From Eupeodes corollae (lineage: Eukaryota; Arthropoda; Insecta; Diptera; Syrphidae), in NCBI RefSeq assembly GCF_945859685.1, contig NC_079147.1:140144645-140208644 (forward strand): 64,000 bases of DNA, given 5' to 3'. Every line of letters begins with the position of its first letter. Position 1 is the stretch's first letter. The notes beneath the pieces were generated by a model. The model saw nothing but the letters and a program-made list of their open reading frames with translations. It had not been told where the DNA came from and made no database searches. The position numbers and the translations under genes were made by a program. Positions 11,839 to 21,600 of this stretch are shown piece by piece.

Positions 11839-13372
11839 CCCGTTCCTAGGGTCATATCAACCTAAAAATTCGTCAATCCATAAAAATACAACTTATTATA
11901 TAAAAAAAATTATAAGTAATACCCCACATATACATACATTCATAAATATATACAATTAATAAAAAAAAAGGGAACCGTAAAAGAAACTAGGCTTAAAGCT
12001 TAAAATATACAAATTTTAGATTTGTCGGTTTTTACAATTATTAACTTATTTTTGTTGGGTGTAAGGCGACACCGTTCATTGTTTTTTTTTTCTTTATTTG
12101 TTTCTCAGATCAAGCAAGTTTTTCATTTTGTTAAAACAATGGCTGCATAATTCATATTTATTTTTGTTTTAGTTTATACAAAACCCTCAAAACTTTTATT
12201 TGTTTCTCAGTTCGAGCAAGTTTTTCATTTTGTTAAAAAGTTGCTGCATTATTCATATTTATTTTTTGTTTTAGTTCATAAAAACCCTCAATTATTAACT
12301 GCATGGTAAACATTAAACATTTTTCTCATTTATATTTAAATGCGAAATGTATTCGCTGATTAATTTATGTTACATATTTTTTTTAAGGACATTTTTGTTG
12401 TTTGCTGCGATTTATTATTGTTTTGTTTTTTTTTTTTCTTAAATCCTTCTTTATATAAATTTAAAAATTGGTGGGTGGTATTCGAAAAACTTTCGCAGAT
12501 TCACATTTTATTTTTTTTTTGAAGAGTGATTTGTTTTTTTTTTGTTTTGTTAAAAGAAAACTCAACAAATTCAAAATTGTATGAATTATATGAAATATCA
12601 AATAAAATTTTATTCATGCCACCAAATATAAATATTTCATAAGCTCTGTACTTAGAAAAATAATTTTTTCTATTTTGTTAATTTTAATTTAAAACTAGAA
12701 AAATCAATTTAGGAATAATTAAATTAAGAAAAATTAATAAAGGAGCCAGTTAATATACTGGAAACATCTTACTGTGTAGATATTTAAGTTTTGTTTTAAT
12801 TGAACAAACAAAAAAATTCTACATTAACAAGTGCCATAAACAAGTAACATAAAAAAACAATCATTTATTTCTCGTTTTTTGTTTTGTTTTTCTTTTTTTT
12901 TTTTAATGGACTCTTTAATGTTTTGTATTTCTCTTTTTTTGTTATTTTATGTTTGATTTTTTCACTTCATAGTTTTTTTTTTCAATTACATTATATAAAT
13001 TACATTCTTAAGAACATTTAATATTTTAAAAGGAAATGATACCAATATTTCATTATGTAAATTATTCATATTTGTATACTTTTTTGTGAGTACCCATTTT
13101 CATTGTTATACATACAAAATATACTACTATGAACCATGTAAGCATATTTAATAAGAATAATAATCAAGGAGTTTGCATAAAATCAGCGAATATACATATA
13201 AAAATTAAATAAAGCGTCTGATAAATTATTATTATTGTTTGTTTGTTTTAAAGAAATATATATACAACTAGTCAAAAAAGTAGGTGTGAGAAATGTTTGT
13301 ATACCCACTGTTGACTTGTTGCTGGGTCCTGATGATGATTTCAAATTCGGCTCGACTCGTATATCATTAAGT
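11839..13372 (+). other. 3' UTR and 3' flank of the Arkadia gene
   Basis: AT-rich, with long T runs. Candidate poly(A) signals are AATAAA near 11957 and 12601; which one is used cannot be told from sequence. A 102-bp tandem duplication lies inside. No coding frame is supported before the SINE fragment at 13374. Confidence 0.5.
12093..12296. repeat. Two-unit tandem duplication, about 102 bp per unit
   Basis: Unit 1 (12093-12194) and unit 2 (12195-12296) share TTTATTTGTTTCTCAG, GAGCAAGTTTTTCATTTTG or close to it, GCTGCAT, TTCATATTTATTTTTG and AACCCTCAA in the same order. A few substitutions and one-base indels separate them. The repeat lies in the 3' flank of the Arkadia gene. Confidence 0.8.
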
Positions 13373-13405
13373 ACTTGTGGCATGATGGTTAGTGCGTTGG
13401 ACTGT

Positions 13406-14716
13406 ACGCGCCTTAGAGTCCTATCTTTGAATGTAAATTCACTGATTAGGATTGAACGACGAGCCAATATGTTCCAATTGTTGACAGACTACATTCCCTA
13501 TGTGTTTATGGTTAGCGAAACCAAGCTAAACCACAAACACAAATTGACTCATAAAAATTACAATATCGTAAGAAGAGACCGGCCCGACTTCACTCAAGGG
13601 GGTGGTGTCGCTGTCTTTATACGAAAAGGCATTAATTATAAAGTCATAAACAACAATGAATTGCGAAAGCTCAAGACGGTAGAAGTTTGTGTTGTATGCA
13701 TCTCTATCTCTCAAGGGAAACGGATGTATATGATTGCGGCTGGAGCTCCGCAGGTTACTTACTTTGCTTCAGAACTCGAGATTCTTTTTAGGGAACTTAA
13801 ACTGAGCTTGGAAGAAAGTTATTTCATCTTGGCCGGTGATTTGAACGCAAAACATGAAAATTGGGGAAATCAACATAATAATCCCAGAGGTTACCATCTT
13901 TTTAATTTGATGAATCTTTACAGCGTTAAATATAGCGTCGACCTGCTGGCTACTAAAAAGCCATCGTATCCAAGAAGCGGCTCCTTTCTGAATCTTTTGC
14001 TGTACGACACTAAACTGACAGTTACAGACAAAGTGGGTCATCATCCTCGAAACTGCTTACAGACAGTCGAGTACGACATTGATCACTGCGGACTGGCTAC
14101 TGTAATGCAGATTCCGAACGAACACGTGGAGTTGAAGGAATACGTTGCAACGCGCTCTTGCAATTACAGTAAGATGCGTTGGCCTCGTTTCACCAACGCC
14201 TTAGCGAGAGAACTTCGTTCGAGTGACATAGCCCCACCCAATAAAAAAAACCTGATAAATACAGAAATTGACAAACATTTACAAGAGATGGACGAAACAA
14301 TAAAACAAACGATGGAACGGACAATTCCAAAGTACAAAGAACGGGACCAAATGGACGCTTACAGAAACGCGACTATTGAAGCACTGCGAAGGCACAAGAG
14401 TGGCTTACTGACAAGACTCAAAAACTTCTTCAGACGACTTACAGACCCACATGACTTAGAGGTTAGGACACTGAAGTCGTCAATAAAAAATTTCAATCTG
14501 TTGATTAAGGATAACTACAGGCTATCAATTAACAAGTACTGGGACCGCAAGATCCGGTCAGTTAATTCGAGTGACCCTAGTATGTTCCCTAAAATCAACA
14601 AGATATCCAGGAAAAAGAACGACAATGACCTTAAGAGTCTGAAACTCCAAAGAACCGAAGAGAACAGAGACGTACTCAGGACAGCGAAAATAGATCCAGA
14701 AGAGGTCATCGATTGA
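13406..14716 (+). pseudogene. LINE endonuclease part of a broken ORF2
   Basis: The frame opens upstream in host and SINE sequence, but true LINE coding starts at about 13406 with TRLRVLSLNVNSL, the beginning of an APE endonuclease. Visible catalytic-region motifs are SETKLNH, GGGVAVFIRKG, LAGDLNAKHENWG and DIDHCGL. The C-terminal part is basic and helical, like the spacer before a reverse transcriptase. The frame ends at 14716 before the RT, so protein from this copy would lack polymerase. Confidence 0.8.
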
Positions 14717-14910
14717 AGATCCGATTCGTCCCAACCACGAACTGGAAAATAGAGCCCTACCTAATCACTTTTACCTTCGAAATGATATGACACAATGGCG
14801 ATCTGAGAACCGCGGTTTCATGACGATTCCTTGGCAAATGCCATAATCGCCGAGCAAACGGGACCAAGTCCCTTGTTAGTGACGAAGGTTGAGCTTCAGC
14901 TCATCTTCAA

Positions 14911-16248
14911 TTGAATAAAAAGTCAGCCGGTGTCGATGGTATCTCCAACGTTGTACTAAGACATTTACCGACGGAAGCAATTGTCATTTATACCACACTC
15001 TTCAATAATGCACTGAATAATGCATATTATCCAGTGCATTGGAAGACCGCTGTGGTTCATCCTCTCCCGAAAAAGGGAAAGGACAACTCCAACCCGTCAA
15101 ATCTTCGGTCGATAAGTCTTCTTTCGAGCATCAGCAAAGTTTTCGAAAAGATCATTAATAGGGCTCTGACTAAGTGGGCTGCGGACAACATAATAATTCC
15201 GGATAAACAGTTCGGGTTCAAGGCGGGTCATGACACAATTCATGCTGCGTCTAAACTCGTTTCGGATATCCAATGGAATAAATCAAAACAACAATGCACA
15301 GGTGCTGTTCTGGTTGATTTGGAAAAGGCCTTTGACACCGTATGGTTAGAGGGTCATTACCTAAAACTGAGAAGGCTTGGCATAAGCAAGCCATTGTTGC
15401 ATATACTTTATGATATGCTTAAAGGTAGAAAGTTTGTTGTCAAAAGTGGCAATGTAACTTCTACCACAACATTCTCAATTAAAAATGGTCTTCAACAGGG
15501 AGCGGTGAATTCACCGATTCTCTTCAGCATTTACACCAGCGATCTGATAGGTAGTCTTACAAAGGCAATTGCGTACGCCGACGATCTAATTGCTTACAGA
15601 ACGGCCCGAAAGGTTGAGGTTATTATAATTCTCTTTCTGCGTGATTTCGACAAGATTCAGCCATGTTGCGACTACTGGAAACTGAAAATAAATGTCCAGA
15701 AGTTGGAGACAATTCTGTCCCGGACTCCGTTGGCTAGGGCCACGAGGGATACGTGCAAGAATTGGCGAAAGATGGTCATCATTGATCTTCACGGGCAGCG
15801 ATTAGCGAGCAAAAGTGTAGTGAAGTACCTCGGTATCTGGTTAGATCAGTATTTATATTTCGACAAATATATAAATGCTGCTCTGACCAGAGCCAGAGGA
15901 GCCTTCGCTCTGACGAAACGGCTGTTTTTTAGCAGTCGGCTTGACCCCAGAGTGAAGGTAATTTGCTACATGGCCCTCATACGGCCGATGATCGTTTATG
16001 GTTGTCCTGTGTGGTTCAACGTTGCCCCTTCCCAGATGGAGAAGTTTCGACAGTGTTTACGACGCTATACCGGCTTATATCGAACAGCCGAATCTTCTTA
16101 TGTGCAATGCTATTCCAACGAGGTCCTATACAACGGGGCTCGAATCAACAGAATTGACAATTTCGTAATAAAACTCGTTCGAGGTCACATTGTCTTCGAC
16201 CAACAATTTAGTTTTCGGGGCGTTCTATCCGAACGACGAGTATTTTGA
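14911..16248 (+). pseudogene. LINE reverse transcriptase part of a broken ORF2
   Basis: The frame gives the non-LTR RT blocks in order: KKSAGVDGIS, WKTAVVHPLPKKGK, NLRSISLLSSISKVFEK, FGFKAGHDTIHA, AVLVDLEKAFDTVW, NGLQQGAVNSPILFSIYTSD, the active site AYADDLIAY, and VVKYLGIWLD. All catalytic aspartates are present, but the frame is detached from the endonuclease by stops and a shift between 14716 and 14911. It ends 445 codons later without an RNase H domain. Confidence 0.85.
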
Positions 16249-17460
16249 AAGTGCACGCTTGAGCGGCTTCATTTCAAAAGAGGCATTCCTCTTTTAAGAT
16301 AGATGCGGTCTGTTATAGGATAGATTGGCAGTTCCGCTAATCTACCACGTCAGATGAAGAACTCCCATACAATCGGGACGTCGAGGCACAAGGCGGAGCA
16401 GAGCTCCTTCGGTTCAGTAGCGGGCGGTGTCCGAACGGGACCGAACTGATAGTGTGAAGCAGGAGAACCAGTTTTGGTGGCTTCAATCGGCACTTGATAT
16501 TGGGTAGTCGGGATGGGGTTTTAAGCCTTGGCCAGCTTACATACTTGTTTTATAGTTTTAGGGTTTAGTTTTAAGTAGAATAGGCATGGTGGCACAAAAA
16601 AAAAATTTAAAAAAAGAAAAAATAATTAAAGAAAAAAAACATACAAAATTACAATAAAATATAAAAACAAAAAAAACGTTAGATTTACTGCTGTGGTTGT
16701 TCTAGTTTTAAGTAGTTTATAAGTAGAATAGTTAGGTTAAGTTAGCTTTAAGTTTTATATTAAGGACCTTATTTTAAGTAAAAATAAAAAAGGATCTTGA
16801 TACTGTTTTTTTTTTAATTTTCTAATAAATACTAAATAATAATAAATGAAATTTAAATTAAAGTATAATAAATCTTAGGGCCGAAAGGCATTAGTAGCTT
16901 GTGTTATAGTTTAACTTAGAGTGTCCATATGGAACCAATAAGTTAGTTGTAAGTTATGGATAATTAGGCTAGTTTTATGATTTTTTATCTTGCTTTAAGA
17001 TAGGTTTAAGAATGAATTAATAAAAATGAATTAAAAAAAAAAAGTGCGTTGGACTGTCATGCGAGAGGTCTTGGGTTCGATCCCTGCCTATTCCACCTAA
17101 AGTTTTATTCACGGGTACTGCCTCTTGCGAGGAATTGACAAATTCTCCAAGAGTAATTCTTGTCATGAAAAGTGCTTTCTAAAATTTGCCGTTCGGATTC
17201 GGCTTAAAACTGTAGGTCCCTTCCATCCCAGACAACAGTACTCGTACACAGGAATGGTTGATAGTTGTCAGTCACTAGGCCCTAGTTCTCAAACGGACTG
17301 TTGCGCCACCCAAAGTCGATCACGAATGTCTATAGTTGATATTCATAGTACCAACTCAATCTATTTGTTGATACCTATCAAGTATATTGCTCATAGTTGA
17401 TAGCTATAACAGGGGTGTAGCCTTCATTAAAACTTAAACGTAACAGGCATATTACTAATG

Positions 17461-17640
17461 CGGTTTTCCATGGGTGAAATAAATAATTTATTTTTGTTTT
17501 AGATCTGTCGAAACAATTATATGTTCCCTGTTTTTGGATTCCATGGGGAAAATAAATTGATTTATTTTTGATTTAAGATCAAATCAGCAGTTCCTGGATT
17601 TTTCGTATTTTTTTAAAATACAATTATTAGTTGGAAATTT
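17461..17640 (+). repeat. Dispersed repeat with internal direct duplication, copy 1
   Basis: Two similar units of about 43 bases, each starting CCATGGG and running through AAATAAAT...TTTATTTTTG to a GATC, stand in a row. A second copy lies at 30812-30970 with the same two-unit layout. Both copies lie near SINE copies. The family is unknown to me. Confidence 0.6.
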
Positions 17641-17830
17641 TAAAGGTACATGAAATTACACTAATACAATTCGTCTTTACCGAAATATTAAAAGAATTAA
17701 GTCTAAACTGATTAAAGGCAGACGACATTGTTATAATGACTTTAGGGAAATGTTTACCTTCACTTTGTGAACTTCCTACAATTAGGTCTTAATATGCTCT
17801 ATATGGTTATATTATTACTGGTACGGATAT

Positions 17831-18207
17831 ACCAGGCGACATAAGGGACTTGAAAGTAAGTCAAGTTACTAGTATCTGATTGGCTACCTGCCAAAAAAAT
17901 GCCTTCCAATTAAAGCAACTTTATTGGAAAGTTGTCTGGAAAGTAAGCCAAGAATAATCTCCCTTACTATCAAGTCAAGTGAACTTATTTCAAAATGACA
18001 ACTTATCATGTTTTTCATTCAAGTGAAAGCTGAGCTTTACTACACTATAATTTATTTACATATTTTTTGCACAATTCCATTTAATGTTTTCTGTAAAAGG
18101 GTTCCGTCTCAATTTAAAAAAGAAATAAGAATTATTGCTTTACAATACAAAGACAAATAGTAATCGACTTGCAGCTTGTCTGAGGAGTGTTTTTTAGACA
18201 ATAATGT
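17831..18207 (-). mobile_element. MITE family A, copy 1, truncated
   Basis: Starts with CAGGCGACATAAGGGACTTG and follows the reverse orientation of the full copy at 22692-23247 for some 370 bases (through TGGAAAGT, CAAGTCAAGT, AAAAGGGTT). It ends at about 18207, where unrelated pyrimidine-rich sequence begins. The other terminal repeat is missing. Confidence 0.65.
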
Positions 18208-18692
18208 GGTTGCATCCTCCCAGAAATTAGTATGGTTTACCGAGGCGCCCTAAATCTTAATTCTCATCAAACTTCCTATACTCTTCCCAATTCTTTCCCA
18301 TTCCTGGGGAGCACAATGGATCCAAAGTGATCCAAGTGAGGTCCTTACAGGCACATCACCCCATACAAACTAACCTAATCGATAAAATCGATTAAAAAAA
18401 ACGATAAAAATGCATTCATTTGTTAAGACAATCTAGATTTGCCCATGGAACACATGATTAGTTTAATAAAACATTACTCTATTCACTTTAAATAAAAACA
18501 AACAATAAACCGTCCAATATGCCTAGAGTTTTAAGCATTCTAAAATAAAAACTGAAACTTTTATTTATTTTTCATTCAGGCAAATACATTTCTGGCCCTT
18601 CAACTCGCTTTAGTTTCCTTTTTAATTGTTTTTTTAAAACCCAAAATTAAGTATTACTGAAGTCCAGAATTTTTTTTTAAAATCCAACCGCT
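18208..18692 (+). other. Upstream region of the SAXO gene
   Basis: Contains a C/T-rich block (18215-18360) that resembles a LINE 3' untranslated region, and a perfect 8-bp hairpin TAATCGAT-AAA-ATCGATTA near 18376. About 150 AT-rich bases that could hold the 5' UTR and promoter follow. No TATA box is convincing. Confidence 0.35.
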
Positions 18693-21600
18693 ATGTGTGA
18701 TCAACAAATTTTATTCGAAGTTCCTGAAGAAAATGTAACAGGCGAAGCAAATGCCGATATGTTACAAGAACCAATTAGTAAAGCGTGCTCTCCGCAAGAT
18801 TACGTCCAGCAAAATTGCTCGCCAATAAAATGTCAAGTCCCATCGTCTTTTGAATCATGCCAAGCTCAAAACCCTGTTAATTGCTCATGTGATATGGATT
18901 GTTGCTATGAACAGCCTCCACGGCAGCCAATGTGCAAGCCTATGGTTAGCTATGTTCGTCCGACTCAACCTATAGATACGAATACTATCTATAAGTGTTC
19001 CTATGTTGGGAATTCTGGATACAAGCGAGTTATGCCGATTCATGTACAGGATAGTATGCAACCATTTCAAGGTCCAATGGATGCTAATACAATCCAGAAG
19101 CTTTCATTTCAACCTCATTGTCAAGCTGTACGTGCCCAGCCTATAAAACCAAAAGAAAACACCCAGCGATTTAATGGCCAATTTTATGATTTAACAAGCC
19201 AAAAGCATGACTTTGTTCCAAAATGCTATAGCAAGAGGCAGCCTCTTAAAGTTTCAGATGGAATTATAAAACTGTGTGCACCGTTAGAAAAGTGTACCAT
19301 CAACAAACTTTCATACATGCCATACGACATCTGTAATAATCCTCCACCCAAACCTATAATTCAAACGGGGCACTATATTCGACCTGATGCACCCGGTGAA
19401 CGTTGTACTGTTCAAAAGTTGAGTTATCTGCCTGTGCCATTACCTGTCAAAGATGATATGCCTTGGGCAAGAAGGGTCCATGTGGAACCACCTCCATGTG
19501 GTCCACTTTGTACTACATATAAACTTAGTTTTATTCCCAATTGTAATCCTAAGAGGATCCCAGCTCTGGCGCCGGAACAAGCTATTAAAATATTTGGTTC
19601 GGAAATGCCTGATAAAAACACGGTCTACAAGCTAAGCTATTTGAAGTCATGTGGTACTAAACCAGGACTAATTATGCCAAGACCTGGAATACATTTGCCT
19701 TCAGGAAGAATGGAAAAATGCACAGTTTATAAGGTAAATTTTCAAAAAACAGAAAACGGCTTTATTCATACTAAAAACACAAATTTCCTTTGGCAGTTAT
19801 CATTTCAACCTCAAAATTGCCCTGAACGTACAAAACCCTGTCGGCCAAAGGGAAATGTATGCAGATCGACTGAGCCCATTCAAGATATTACAACGCAAAA
19901 GCATGATTTCGTTCCAAAACCCAATTGTCGACGTGGTCTTCTTGTGCCTCCGACATCAATGTGTACACCTAGTTGCCCAATGGAAAAATGTACAATCAAC
20001 AAATTATCATATTTGCCTCAGGTAAATCCGGTTAAAACGGGTCCTATTTTACCAAGACATGGATTGGCCCCAATCGATGCACCAATGGCAAAATGCACAA
20101 CTTATAAACTAAGTTATATGCCTGTGCAAATACCTCCAAAAGAGGTGTTACCATGGGCAAGACAAACGTCGTGTATGCGTCCGACTGCGCAAATTGAAAG
20201 ATGCACAATACAAAAGTTAAGCTATGGAGCACCAGGAAAATTCATCCAAAAGGGTAATTGTGGTAAGTGGAAATATATTTTTTAATATTTGAAATTTATC
20301 TTCCAAGCAACGGATGAGAAATTCAGTTCAGGGCAGGTTTAGACACCATAAGGGACTTCATTTGCAGTCAAATGCAATCTTTAAACATTACTTTTACCTA
20401 AGGCAGCTAGTTAGTTTTTCAAATGTCACAAATTTCAAACTTGGAACTTTACTTTACTCACCTCTTAATCCAATTCAATGAACAAAAAGTATTAAAACAT
20501 TATTGCCAAAACACATCTCAAGCAAGCTACAAGTCAATCACGATTTGCATTTTGTGTTGTACCTAAAGAAACGTTACTTATTTCTTTTTCAATCTGACAA
20601 GGAACCCTTTTGCACAAGATATTACAGAAAATTTATAAATCATAGAGTAAAACAGCTTTCAGTTGAATAAAAAATGATATTTTTCTAGACCAACTTTCCA
20701 GTCAACTTTCCAATGAAGTTAACTTAATTAGAAGGCATCTTTTTGACAGCTGGCCAATCAGATGCTAGAAACTTGCCTTTGTCCCTTATGTAGTCTTAAC
20801 CTGCCAATTATCCTATTATTTTTTTACTTTGCTTCATCATAATCTTTGGCTCGAAAACCGGGATCCGGTCTTGGTCTCATTTCTTCTCTGTATAGTTTTT
20901 TTTATTGTAAAGAGTATAGAAGGCTCTTTGGCCTCTTTGATCAGCAGCCCGTGTATTTTCTCTTCTGTGTTTTTATCGGCTGCTGCTCTTGAACCAAGGT
21001 ATTTGGGTATTTGCACCACTTCAAATTCGTGCTCCGCTACCATGTCTCAAATTTTGTGTCTGCTCGATCTGCAAGAAGGAATCGTGTAAAGCCTGTTAGG
21101 TTCTCCCGATGATTTCGATGTTGTCTACGTAAGCCAGCATCTGGATGGACCTAATGACGATGGTCCGTCTTGTTGGCGTGCCAGAGTCTTGGGATACTTT
21201 CTCCAACCTCCAACGCCAGGTTGAACCATCTCCTTGTCGGAGTCCATTGCAGATGTTTATTGGTCTGGATAGCAATCTGGCTATTATACACGTGGCATGA
21301 TGGTTAGTGTGTAGGACTGTCATACCAGAGGTCTTGTGTTCAATACCTGCCTGTTCCATCTAAAGTTTTGTTCGCGGGTACTGCGTCTTGCCAGAAATCC
21401 CCCAATTGTAATTCTTGTCATGAAAAGAGCTTTTACAAATTATTCGGCTGAAAACGGTAGACCCCATCAGTTTCCTCAAGGTAAAAATCTGAAATCGGTT
21501 ATTCATTTGCCTGGGATGAAGCAACATTGATATTATCCTATGATATTTTTAGCGTTCTTGTATAGGATAATGGATACCTAGTATTTTATGTTCAACAACG

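Larger units (their letters stand above)
13406..17042 (+). mobile_element. 5'-truncated Jockey-group LINE inserted in a SINE
   Basis: The left edge follows a SINE head and the right edge is an A-rich tail that runs into the same SINE. The flanking 15-bp sequence AGTGCGTTGGACTGT (13391-13405 and 17043-17057) is a target-site duplication. The element encodes an APE-type endonuclease and a reverse transcriptase but no RNase H domain that I can see. It is truncated near the endonuclease start. It keeps a long 3' untranslated region (16250-17042) with A-rich and TAG-rich parts. The frame is broken between 14716 and 14911, so this copy is inactive. Confidence 0.85.
13374..17312 (+). mobile_element. 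tRNA-derived SINE, copy 1, split by a LINE
   Basis: The head (13374-13405) reads TTGTGGCATGATGGTTAGTG, then CGTTGGACTGT. The rest (17043-17312) restarts with AGTGCGTTGGACTGT and carries on through the B box GGTTCGATCCC, the body and the 3' end GGCCCTAGTTCTCAAACGGA. Removing 13406-17042 and one copy of the 15-bp duplication restores a SINE colinear with the copies at 22327, 31071 and 51665. The A box (TGGTTAGTGCGTTGG) and B box are those of a tRNA-type RNA polymerase III promoter. Confidence 0.85.

Noticed and set aside
13235..13405. Coding start of the LINE frame upstream of 13406
   Set aside because: The frame is open by chance through host sequence and a SINE head; the LINE begins only after the target duplication.
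17041..17115. A true tRNA gene at the A and B boxes
   Set aside because: The boxes belong to the SINE head, the cloverleaf is incomplete, and the same sequence recurs in seven copies with a SINE body behind it.
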